Positions 1-5,868 of a DNA stretch of 10,321 bases are shown here, in pieces. Source of the stretch: Flavobacteriales bacterium (lineage in GTDB: Bacteria; Bacteroidota; Bacteroidia; Flavobacteriales_D; Sanyastnellaceae); assembly GCA_015663855.1 (NCBI GenBank), contig DQRJ01000053.1:1-10321 (forward strand). Direction: 5' to 3'. Every line of letters begins with the position of its first letter. The first letter of the stretch is position 1. A model generated the notes under the pieces. That model saw nothing but the letters and a program-made list of their open reading frames with translations. It made no database searches and was not told where the DNA came from. The translations under genes were made by a program, and so were the position numbers.

Positions 1-319
1 AAAACTTGTAACCATTAAGCTATTAGGTGGTGATTACAAAGAACTCCCTCCTTCTGCCTTAATCTCAATGCAGAACGATAATAACACGACTTACAACACA
101 TACCTACAGGTTCAGAATGAACTTCAGTCTGCTGTTAATGAATTGCGTGATGAACTTGCATTAGTGAAGTTCGGTCAGAGCTACAGAGAGCTAGAAGATA
201 TCTATGGTCGTAATAAGCAAGACAAGAAGACTTTAGATAAAATTACTGCTGTCAGGGCTGTGTACCCTCAGCGTATTTCCGAAGCTGAGCCTAGGGATGC
301 TGAATCAACATATTACTAA
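1..319 (+). CDS. exbD: ExbD/TolR-family biopolymer transport protein, C-terminal part (partial)
   Basis: The reading frame is open from base 2 at the left edge to a TAA at 317-319, giving 105 visible residues; the start and the membrane segment lie outside the window. The segment from residue 23 (Met-Gln-Asn-Asp) carries the pattern of Bacteroidota ExbD proteins: a Tyr-x-x-Tyr-x-x-Val-Gln-Asn-Glu-Leu stretch, then Asn-Glu-Leu-Arg-Asp-Glu-Leu, then a Tyr-Pro-Gln-Arg-Ile-Ser-Glu-Ala-Glu-Pro tail. ExbD is an inner-membrane protein with one helix and a periplasmic domain; with ExbB it uses the proton gradient to energise TonB-dependent outer-membrane uptake or Tol function. A second exbD starts 3 nt downstream, the usual tandem arrangement in this phylum, so the two are probably co-transcribed with an exbB to the left. 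The Met codon at 68 is internal, not the start. Assignment rests on recalled family patterns; which transport system it serves cannot be told. Confidence 0.85.
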   Translation, partial: KLVTIKLLGGDYKELPPSALISMQNDNNTTYNTYLQVQNELQSAVNELRDELALVKFGQSYRELEDIYGRNKQDKKTLDKITAVRAVYPQRISEAEPRDAESTYY

Positions 320-322
320 GTC

Positions 323-796
323 ATGAGTAAGTTTAAAAAAGGCAGTAACCGTCCTAAAGGATCGATATCGACAGCTTCGTTGCCGGATATCGTTTTCATG
401 CTACTTTTCTTCTTTATGACAGTAACAGTATTGCGAACTGAAGATGAGAAGGTGCAGGTAACAAGACCTGAAGCTTCAGAGCTTTATAAGGTTGAGAAGA
501 AACACCTTATTCGATACATTAACATCGGTACTCCGATGGATAAAAGGTACGGAACAGAGCCTGTGATTCAATTGAATGACCAGTTTTCTCACGCTTATGA
601 AGTAAGAGATTGGATTGCTAAGGAGCGTAAAACGCTAGCTGAATCAGAGCAAAGTAAGATGTGGGTGTCGCTTAAGGTGGACCAAGAAACTAAAATGGGT
701 ATTGTCAGTGCTGTAAAGCAAGAGTTAAGACAAGCCTCAGCCCTTAAAGTTCTTTACTCAGCAACTAGTAGGTCACGTACAGGTAGCGAAGAATAA
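323..796 (+). CDS. exbD: ExbD/TolR-family biopolymer transport protein (second copy)
   Basis: This 157-residue protein has the full ExbD layout. There is a short basic cytoplasmic N-terminus (KFKKGSNRPKG), one membrane helix at about residues 20-40, and a periplasmic domain to the end. Asp22, at the start of the helix in SLPDIVFML, matches the essential proton-carrying aspartate of the ExbD/TolR/MotB group. The periplasmic part ends in the expected pattern: MWVSLKVD, then MGIVSAVKQELRQA, then LKVLYSA, like the family's final beta strand-helix-strand. The protein should sit in the inner membrane inside an ExbB pentamer and help convert proton motive force into movement of TonB. The ATG begins 3 nt after the preceding exbD stop, so the two are translationally close and may form a mixed dimer (inference). 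The gene ends 31 nt before a convergently transcribed dehydrogenase gene. Confidence 0.92.
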   Translation: MSKFKKGSNRPKGSISTASLPDIVFMLLFFFMTVTVLRTEDEKVQVTRPEASELYKVEKKHLIRYINIGTPMDKRYGTEPVIQLNDQFSHAYEVRDWIAKERKTLAESEQSKMWVSLKVDQETKMGIVSAVKQELRQASALKVLYSATSRSRTGSEE

Positions 797-819
797 ACGG
801 ATAAAGTTTCGTTTAATGC

Positions 820-840
820 GGACTTGATTAAGAAAAGTCC
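820..840. terminator. Weak hairpin at the exbD / dehydrogenase convergent junction
   Basis: GGACTT at 820-825 is repeated in inverted form as AAGTCC at 835-840, giving a 6-bp stem with a 9-nt loop that contains the dehydrogenase stop codon (828-830). It lies where two genes converge, so it could serve as a small two-way terminator. There is no clear T-run on either strand and the stem is short, so this may be chance. A second weak inverted repeat, AAACG at 795-799 and CGTTT at 810-814, lies just upstream. Confidence 0.25.
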
Positions 841-1787
841 TTGAGTATTTTGTCTGCTAAGTACTTACTTAATTTAATGTAGCTTTCAAGAGTCCATCCA
901 GCAACGTGCGGGCTGAGGTAAACATCTGGCGTTTTAAGTAAACGAGTAAGCACAGCCTTAGATTCTGAATCCTCGTAGCTATCTAGTCCTTCAAGAGAGC
1001 TTCCTTCAAATTCTAGTACATCGAGTGCTGTAGAGATTACTTTACCGTTATCCAGAGCATCAAGTAATTCACGAGTATTCACCACTGAACCTCGAGAACT
1101 GTTAACGAAAATAATAGGTTTTGCGAAACTATCTAACCACTTAGCGTTTACTAACCCATTCGTTTCACTAGTCAAAGGAACGTGAACACTAACAATGTCA
1201 CTCTGAGCAAAAAACTCATCTTCCGTGACTTCCTCCACCAAATCATCGCCGAAACCATGTCTGTATTTGTCGTAGGCGATTACTTTACAGCCTATACCAG
1301 CGAGTTTAGAAGCAAAAGATTCGCCCATAACTCCGTACCCTATTATCCCCACAATCCTGCTTTTTAGTTCTGCCCCCCTGTGTTTCTCCCTAGCCCAAGC
1401 TCTTTCATGAACACTTCTATCGCAACTTCTAAGCTTGTGTAGTATCATTAGAAGCATTCCTAGGACATGTTCACCTACAGCATCTCTATTGCCTTCTGGA
1501 GAGTTGTAAATTATGACACCTCTATTACGTGCTTCGTCCACATCTATGTTTTCCAGACCTGAGCCACTTCGAGCTATCCATTTAAGGAGAGGCATGGCTT
1601 TAAGTAATTCAACATTAATGGTAAGTCTAGATCTAATAACGATACCTTCTATTTCAGAAAGTGCTCCTGAGATAATATCTTGGCTAGAAATTTTTCTTTT
1701 ATCTGAGCAGATAAAACCATTCTCCGTGAGTTTGGATTGAAGAATCGGATGAACTGTATCTAGGAATGCAACCTTCATATCGTGCAT
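828..1787 (-). CDS. D-isomer-specific 2-hydroxyacid dehydrogenase (SerA-like, substrate unknown)
   Basis: This 319-residue NAD-dependent dehydrogenase should interconvert a D-2-hydroxyacid and a 2-oxoacid in the cytoplasm. The substrate-binding part is split around the central nucleotide-binding domain, as in the family. The NAD motif Gly150-x-Gly152-x-x-Gly155 is in GIIGYGVMGESFA. The catalytic triad is Arg232 (NSSRGSVVN), Glu261 (LDVLEFEG) and His294 (LSPHVAGW); the Arg-to-Glu spacing of 29 equals that in E. coli SerA. There is no C-terminal ACT domain, so it lacks the serine-feedback module of long SerA enzymes. It may be phosphoglycerate dehydrogenase, but no serC or serB is adjacent, so glycerate, glyoxylate or other substrates remain possible. 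The ATG follows the mgtE stop with no gap (TAAATG), pointing to co-transcription and coupled translation. Homologues I recall begin at a Met-Lys matching Met4, so the start may be 1778. Confidence 0.88.
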   Translation of the reverse strand: MHDMKVAFLDTVHPILQSKLTENGFICSDKRKISSQDIISGALSEIEGIVIRSRLTINVELLKAMPLLKWIARSGSGLENIDVDEARNRGVIIYNSPEGNRDAVGEHVLGMLLMILHKLRSCDRSVHERAWAREKHRGAELKSRIVGIIGYGVMGESFASKLAGIGCKVIAYDKYRHGFGDDLVEEVTEDEFFAQSDIVSVHVPLTSETNGLVNAKWLDSFAKPIIFVNSSRGSVVNTRELLDALDNGKVISTALDVLEFEGSSLEGLDSYEDSESKAVLTRLLKTPDVYLSPHVAGWTLESYIKLSKYLADKILKDFS

Positions 1788-3146
1788 TTATATAATTGTA
1801 CTGATGAAGGATCCGACACTGAAGTATATTATCAGGCCTATGATGTCATTCGCAGTGGTGATAAAGGGACCTGTTGCAAGGGCTGGGTCTATTTCACGTT
1901 TTTCAAGCATAAGAGGCACGAAAGCACCGAACAGAGCAGCAAAAACGATAACGAAAAGTAATGAGATACTTACAGTTGTGCTAAGTGCTTTGTCGAATCC
2001 TAGTATTAGGGTGACGGCAAAAATTATGGTAGAGCATATCACTCCATTTAGTAATCCTACACCTAGCTCTTTAGTGAGGCGGCTCATTATGTTAGAGGTG
2101 TTTATACTTGAAGTAGCTAGTCCTTGAACTACGATGGCGGAAGATTGCACTCCTACATTTCCTCCCATAGCCGCTATTAATGGAATAAATAGAGCCATCT
2201 CAGGATTAGTTACAATATCGAAAGCACCGATTACGTAAGCCCCCCCAACACCACCGCCTAGCCCTATTAACAGCCATGGCAATCTCGCCCTAGTTAAAGT
2301 CCAAACTGAGTCGTACGATTCTACGTCTTCGGAAATACCTGATGCGAGTTGATAATCTCGCTCAGCCTCCTCGATAATAACGTCCACCGCATCGTCAATT
2401 GTGATTCGCCCTAGTAATATCCCGTTGTCATCTACTACGGGAAGGGCAACGAGATCATAACGTTCCATTAGACTTACAACGAGGTCTTCGTTTTCTTGTA
2501 CTTTTATTGAGACCAAATCGTTAGAGTCCTTAAGCTCTACCACTGGGGTTTTCGTACTAGTTGCTGATAGTAGTAGACTTTGTAGACTGAGTCGTCCCGT
2601 TAGTTTTCCGATTTTATCGACAACGTAAATGGTGTACAGATTTTCTATTTCTTCGGATTGGATCCGGATTTCACGAATCGCCCTCGAAACGGTCCATGTT
2701 TCCTCGACTCTAACTAACTCTTTTGCCATTAATGCCCCCGCCGTACCGTCTGGGTAGGCTAGAAGCGAGAGTACGTCCGAGACTAACTCTTTGTCTTCAA
2801 CGTGAGACATCACCTCTTCGACCTTCTCTGAAGACAGCTCACTAATAATATCGGCTGCATCGTCTGATTCAAGTCCAGCAATTACATCATCGGCGATTTC
2901 TTTTGAAGTAAGAGTACTAAGAAGATCCTCTCGAACTTCTTCGTCTAGTTCGTGAAGAACTTCAGACCTAGAATCGTCTTTAAGCACTCTATAGATATAG
3001 TGCACATCGTCGCGCCTGATTTGGTTTAAAATAAGCGCAATATCTGAAGCGTGAATCGGCTCAAGTAAATCGGCCAAATCTCTATCCTTACCCTCTTCAA
3101 TTAGAGTGTGTATATCTGATAAATATTCTTTAGTAAGGTCTAGCAT
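1788..3146 (-). CDS. mgtE: Magnesium transporter/channel MgtE
   Basis: This 452-residue protein has the complete MgtE architecture. An acidic helical N domain spans about residues 1-135 and ends in AYPDGTAGALM. Two CBS domains follow (about 137-198 and 200-262), then a membrane region from about 288 to 452 with five helices. Family signatures are clear: PLIAAMGGNVGVQSSAIVVQ at 322-341 in the second helix region, and the last-helix pattern with DPALATGPFITTANDIIGL at 420-438. Asp434 matches the pore aspartate that binds Mg2+ in Thermus thermophilus MgtE. MgtE is an inner-membrane Mg2+-selective channel whose N and CBS domains sense cytoplasmic Mg2+ and close the pore. The many Asp and Glu residues in the N domain fit that role. 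No Mg2+ riboswitch is visible: only 34 nt separate it from tadA upstream, with which it is probably co-transcribed. The length is typical of the family. Confidence 0.96.
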   Translation of the reverse strand: MLDLTKEYLSDIHTLIEEGKDRDLADLLEPIHASDIALILNQIRRDDVHYIYRVLKDDSRSEVLHELDEEVREDLLSTLTSKEIADDVIAGLESDDAADIISELSSEKVEEVMSHVEDKELVSDVLSLLAYPDGTAGALMAKELVRVEETWTVSRAIREIRIQSEEIENLYTIYVVDKIGKLTGRLSLQSLLLSATSTKTPVVELKDSNDLVSIKVQENEDLVVSLMERYDLVALPVVDDNGILLGRITIDDAVDVIIEEAERDYQLASGISEDVESYDSVWTLTRARLPWLLIGLGGGVGGAYVIGAFDIVTNPEMALFIPLIAAMGGNVGVQSSAIVVQGLATSSINTSNIMSRLTKELGVGLLNGVICSTIIFAVTLILGFDKALSTTVSISLLFVIVFAALFGAFVPLMLEKREIDPALATGPFITTANDIIGLIIYFSVGSFISTII

Positions 3147-3180
3147 GAATCCTGAAATGCTGGGCTAAGTTATGCTAGAT

Positions 3181-3708
3181 TTATTTAGTGTTTTTCAACC
3201 GCTTTGATACAAAGAAGTCTTTTACTAATTGTGAGCATTCTTTTTCAAGGATGCCTGAAGTAACTAGGGTTTTAGGGTGAAGTAAGCCGTTTTCTCCTAC
3301 CTGCCCTCCGTGACCTTCTTTTTCTGGTGAGACAATCCATCTTCCGTATCCGCGTTTTAAATCTTTTGCTCCATAGACTATTCTTCCTATTCTAGTCCAA
3401 AACCCAGCGCCAGCACACATAGGGCAAGGTTCTAACGTTACGTAAAGTGTACATTCATCAAGAAATTTTCCACCAACGAATTCAGAAGCGCTGGTAAAGG
3501 CCTGCATTTCCGCATGAGCTGTGAAATCGCGTAATCTTTCGCATAAATTATGGCCTCTTGCAATAACCGATCCTCGTGAAACGATTACCGCACCGACAGG
3601 AACTTCGTCAATCGCTCCCGCTTCTTCAGCTTCTAGTAAAGCCATCCTCATAAATCGTTCGTCTTCTGCGATTTGTTTAGGTGTGTTTTTATCTAATTCT
3701 TGAGCCAT
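3181..3708 (-). CDS. tadA: tRNA-specific adenosine deaminase TadA
   Basis: This 175-residue cytidine/deoxycytidylate deaminase-fold enzyme converts the wobble adenosine 34 of tRNA-Arg(ACG) to inosine. The zinc and catalytic motifs are intact: His65-Ala-Glu67 in TAHAEMQAF, where Glu67 is the proton shuttle, and Pro-Cys95-x-x-Cys98 in LEPCPMCAG. EVPVGAVIV near residues 35-43 and VYGAKDLKRGYG near 111-122 are also family-typical. The frame stays open upstream to a Met at 3807. Those 33 extra residues lie wholly inside the glycosyltransferase gene in another frame and do not resemble TadA, while the ATG at 3708 places the conserved DERFMRMAL helix near residue 16, as expected. With this start the gene overlaps the upstream glycosyltransferase by 16 nt, which suggests translational coupling. 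A related guanine or cytosine deaminase is the main alternative, but the motif spacing favours TadA. Confidence 0.92.
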   Translation of the reverse strand: MAQELDKNTPKQIAEDERFMRMALLEAEEAGAIDEVPVGAVIVSRGSVIARGHNLCERLRDFTAHAEMQAFTSASEFVGGKFLDECTLYVTLEPCPMCAGAGFWTRIGRIVYGAKDLKRGYGRWIVSPEKEGHGGQVGENGLLHPKTLVTSGILEKECSQLVKDFFVSKRLKNTK

Positions 3709-4772
3709 GCTGCAAGTTCGTTTAAAGCGATTAGGTTCGGAACTAAATCGGGTGTTTTTCCTGAATTCTTTGGAATGTTTAATTGCGCCAAATCCTCTTG
3801 AGTGCATGTTGAATACTCGAATTTAACTCTCCAAAGCTCAGCAAGTTCTTCTTGTTCGGCTTGACCAGGTGTAGGGATAAGAATTGCTCGTGATTTCAGA
3901 GAAACTAGATCGAGAAGGGTAGAATAACCACTTCGACAGATTACTACGTCAGCCCCTGACATATATGCTCTCATTTCTAAGTCCGAAGGGTCGTAAAGTG
4001 TAGTCACACCATCTTCCTCATTACGCTCTGAATTCCTTGGTTTTCCAGCAATTATCACTCCGCTTCGCCCGTCATGTTTCATCCATTTCCTAAGTCCTTC
4101 CTCCATAATCGTTCGATGGGGCTCGGGCCCACTTACTACGCCCACAAGAGGTGGAATCCGATCGAGGGAGTTTATTTTGGTAGCGTCATTTATATCGAAT
4201 CTGCTTAGAATTCCCACGAACGTCGTTTTTCTATGAATCTCCTTCGAGGTGAGTTCGCCAGATATCGACTTCGGTCCGGGCGAAACATCGGGGACCCAAA
4301 CTTCTGAAAACCGACCCGCCATAAATCGAAGCGAAATCTGTGCGAACGGTCTTAAAATCTTCGCCACAGGAAGTCGAAGTATGTGCGTCATCAATATCGA
4401 CCTCACGTCGGGGTGAAACACCCCATAGCAGTTGTCGCTAAATATTCTCGTAACCTCTCGATCTTTCACGTGTTTCGCGGTCCATTTCTGTTCCTCGATA
4501 ATACTGAGAATGAGCCCAGGAGTTTGGGCTGCAATTTTAAGCATAGTCCCCCTCTCGTTATATTCAATCACGCGTCCCGGTTTCTCAAAAAAAGCCACTC
4601 TACTCATGTCATCACCCCTTTCTTTCAGCCTTCGTTTAAGCCAAACCAAAGAATCCCCTGCGCTCGCCACATCAACCTCCCATCCCAAATCAAGCGCCCC
4701 CTCTATGATAGGCAGGGTCCTGCTCGCATGACCTAACCCCCAATTTAAGACTGCAATTAGTATTCGAGACAT
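3693..4772 (-). CDS. Glycosyltransferase-like protein (GT-B fold, MurG/GT28-type C-terminus)
   Basis: This 359-residue protein resembles GT-B glycosyltransferases. The N-terminal half opens with ILIAVLNWGLGHASR (4-18), matching the Gly-rich acceptor-side loop of MurG-like and UDP-glycosyltransferase proteins, and carries FSDNCYG near 111-117. The C-terminal half holds the donor-side pattern: GVVSGPEPHR (211-220), VICRSGYSTLLDL (277-289) and PTPGQAEQEELA (300-311), comparable to the MurG signature that binds the UDP-sugar. Related proteins are common in Bacteroidota, usually annotated only as glycosyltransferase family protein. Donor and acceptor are unknown. There is no signal peptide or obvious membrane helix, so it is probably cytoplasmic or membrane-peripheral. 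The first in-frame start-like codon is GTG at 4778; the ATG two codons later (4772) is preferred because it gives the usual Met-x-(Arg/Lys)-Ile-Leu beginning. Its 3' end overlaps tadA by 16 nt, and trmB lies divergently 54 nt away. Confidence 0.8.
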   Translation of the reverse strand: MSRILIAVLNWGLGHASRTLPIIEGALDLGWEVDVASAGDSLVWLKRRLKERGDDMSRVAFFEKPGRVIEYNERGTMLKIAAQTPGLILSIIEEQKWTAKHVKDREVTRIFSDNCYGVFHPDVRSILMTHILRLPVAKILRPFAQISLRFMAGRFSEVWVPDVSPGPKSISGELTSKEIHRKTTFVGILSRFDINDATKINSLDRIPPLVGVVSGPEPHRTIMEEGLRKWMKHDGRSGVIIAGKPRNSERNEEDGVTTLYDPSDLEMRAYMSGADVVICRSGYSTLLDLVSLKSRAILIPTPGQAEQEELAELWRVKFEYSTCTQEDLAQLNIPKNSGKTPDLVPNLIALNELAAWLKN

Positions 4773-4785
4773 GGCCACAAGTTCC

Positions 4786-4793
4786 TAATTTTG
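4786..4793 (+). promoter_or_regulatory. Candidate Bacteroidota -7 element TAATTTTG upstream of trmB
   Basis: TAATTTTG exactly matches the TAnnTTTG consensus of the primary sigma factor in Bacteroidota. It lies in the 54-nt divergent region 33 nt before the trmB ATG. A poor -33-like TTCG sits 19 nt upstream (4763-4766). Transcription would start near 4799, giving a leader of about 28 nt. It could drive the whole trmB-to-ferredoxin gene run. The motif is short, so a chance match is possible. Confidence 0.4.
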
Positions 4794-4804
4794 CAGCAGC
4801 GAAT

Positions 4805-4812
4805 TACATTTG
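4805..4812 (+). promoter_or_regulatory. Second candidate -7 element TACATTTG upstream of trmB
   Basis: TACATTTG is another exact match to TAnnTTTG, 14 nt before the trmB ATG at 4827. A start near 4818 would leave a leader of under 10 nt. No good -33 TTG lies at the expected distance. It is an alternative to, or a tandem partner of, the element at 4786-4793; both cannot be verified by eye. No TAnnTTTG match was found on the - strand for the divergent glycosyltransferase gene. Confidence 0.3.
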
Positions 4813-4826
4813 CGATAGTAAAAACA

Positions 4827-5513
4827 ATGGGAAAGGATAAACTTAGAAAATGGGCTGAAAATGAAACGTTTAATCACGTTTTCGAACCATGTTTACAGGA
4901 TGCGGTAAAAGGTCTTGATGGGGAACTTAAGGGGACATGGGCTTCAGATATATTTAAAAACGACAATCCTATTACTCTTGAGCTGGGGTGTGGTAAGGGT
5001 GAATACACAGTGGGGCTCGCAAGGAAATATCCTAATCGAAATTTCGTAGGTGTCGATATCAAGGGGCATCGATTTTGGAGGGGCGCGAAAACAGCTAAGG
5101 AGGAATCGTTACCTAATGTGGCATTTCTAAGAACTAGACTTGAATTTATCGATAAGTATTTCGAGTCGGGAGAGGTGAGTGAGATTTGGCTTACATTTTC
5201 TGATCCACAACCTAAGGACGAAAAGGGGACGAAGAGGATTACATCGCCGGTTTACATCGAGCGCTATAAGAAGATTCTTAAGCCGGGCAGCTTGATTAAC
5301 GTGAAAACCGACTCTGTTCTGCTCTACGATTTATCTAAGGAGGGTTACCTAGAAAGTGGCTACAAGTTCAATTACGACAGCACGGATGTTTACGGCGAAT
5401 TAGTAGATCGAGTCCCTCAAGATCTTCGCGATTCACTCGAAATAATCACCTTCTACGAAAAGAGGTGGCTATTGGAGGGGAAGAAGATCCACTTCATTCA
5501 GTTAGAGGTTTAA
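4827..5513 (+). CDS. trmB: tRNA (guanine-N7-)-methyltransferase TrmB
   Basis: This 228-residue Rossmann-fold methyltransferase uses S-adenosylmethionine to form 7-methylguanosine at position 46 in the tRNA variable loop. Visible landmarks are the SAM-binding loop LELGCGKGEY (51-60), the second acidic strand FVGVDIKGHR (73-82), the catalytic region LTFSDPQPK (122-130) with Asp126, the RITSPVYIERYKKILKPG block (137-154), and the C-terminal TFYEKRW (208-214), whose Thr and Glu match the tRNA-binding TxxE of the family. The frame continues upstream to a TTG at 4791. The ATG at 4827 is chosen because Met-Gly-Lys-x-Lys-Leu-Arg-Lys is the usual beginning in Bacteroidota TrmB. The middle of the family motif reads TFSDPQ where TFPDPQ is usual, a mild change. 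The stop is one nt before the next ATG (TAACATG), so it is tightly linked to the alkyltransferase-like gene. Confidence 0.95.
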   Translation: MGKDKLRKWAENETFNHVFEPCLQDAVKGLDGELKGTWASDIFKNDNPITLELGCGKGEYTVGLARKYPNRNFVGVDIKGHRFWRGAKTAKEESLPNVAFLRTRLEFIDKYFESGEVSEIWLTFSDPQPKDEKGTKRITSPVYIERYKKILKPGSLINVKTDSVLLYDLSKEGYLESGYKFNYDSTDVYGELVDRVPQDLRDSLEIITFYEKRWLLEGKKIHFIQLEV

Positions 5514-5514
5514 C

Positions 5515-5835
5515 ATGAGTTTTAACGACGACGTATTTGAAGTAGTAAGGCTTATTCCTAATGGAAGAGTGACTTCTTATGGAGCTATTGCCAAATATCT
5601 GGGTGATGCAAGGGCTAGTAGAAGAATAGGTTGGGCTTTGAATAAGAGTTTTACTGTAAACCCCTCGGTTCCAGCTCATAGAGTGGTCAATCGATTAGGT
5701 ATGCTTTCAGGTGCTTTACACTTCCCCCCGGCGAGGTCAATGGCTCAGGAATTGGAAAACGAAGGGATTATAGTTAAAGAAGGGCAAGTAGTTGAGTTAG
5801 ATAGACTTTTTTGGGACCCTATGACCGAACTTTGA
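5515..5835 (+). CDS. Alkyltransferase-like (ATL) DNA lesion-binding protein, MGMT fold without active cysteine
   Basis: This 106-residue protein matches the DNA-binding C-terminal domain of O6-alkylguanine-DNA alkyltransferases. Family features are GRVTSYGAIAKYL (17-29), with Tyr22 in the place of the base-flipping tyrosine; SRRIGWAL (35-42), with Arg36 at the position of the arginine finger; and VNRLGMLSG (58-66). The active-site motif, normally Pro-Cys-His-Arg-Val, reads PAHRVV with Ala54 in place of the alkyl-accepting cysteine. It therefore cannot perform direct reversal. Characterised ATLs (E. coli YbaZ with Trp, Thermus TTHA1564 with Ala) bind alkylated guanine in a bent-DNA complex and hand it to nucleotide excision repair. 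The same role is inferred here. The gene starts one nt after trmB stops and 33 nt before mrp, so it is likely co-transcribed. Annotation pipelines may name it methylated-DNA-cysteine methyltransferase, which the sequence does not support. Confidence 0.9.
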   Translation: MSFNDDVFEVVRLIPNGRVTSYGAIAKYLGDARASRRIGWALNKSFTVNPSVPAHRVVNRLGMLSGALHFPPARSMAQELENEGIIVKEGQVVELDRLFWDPMTEL

Positions 5836-5868
5836 TGTCTGAACTTTATGTTCTGAATTAGAATACCT

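Noticed and set aside
3147..3180. Possible Mg2+-sensing leader upstream of mgtE
   Set aside because: Only 34 nt separate tadA and mgtE and no stem or leader peptide is visible, so there is no room for a riboswitch.
3709..3807. Possible 33-residue N-terminal extension of TadA
   Set aside because: It is an out-of-frame shadow of the end of the glycosyltransferase gene and does not resemble TadA; the ATG at 3708 gives a normal family start.
4383..4736. Open frames on the + strand inside the glycosyltransferase gene
   Set aside because: They lie antisense to a well-supported gene and show no recognisable domain; the same applies to open frames antisense to mgtE (1804-2127), the dehydrogenase (1182-1740) and rfbB (9415-9732).
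4773..4778. GTG start two codons upstream of the glycosyltransferase ATG
   Set aside because: The ATG at 4772 yields the usual Met-x-Arg-Ile-Leu beginning; a GTG start would add only two residues with no support.
4791..4826. TTG-initiated 12-residue extension of TrmB
   Set aside because: It begins with TTG and overlaps the best promoter match; Bacteroidota TrmB normally starts with the Met-Gly-Lys seen at 4827.
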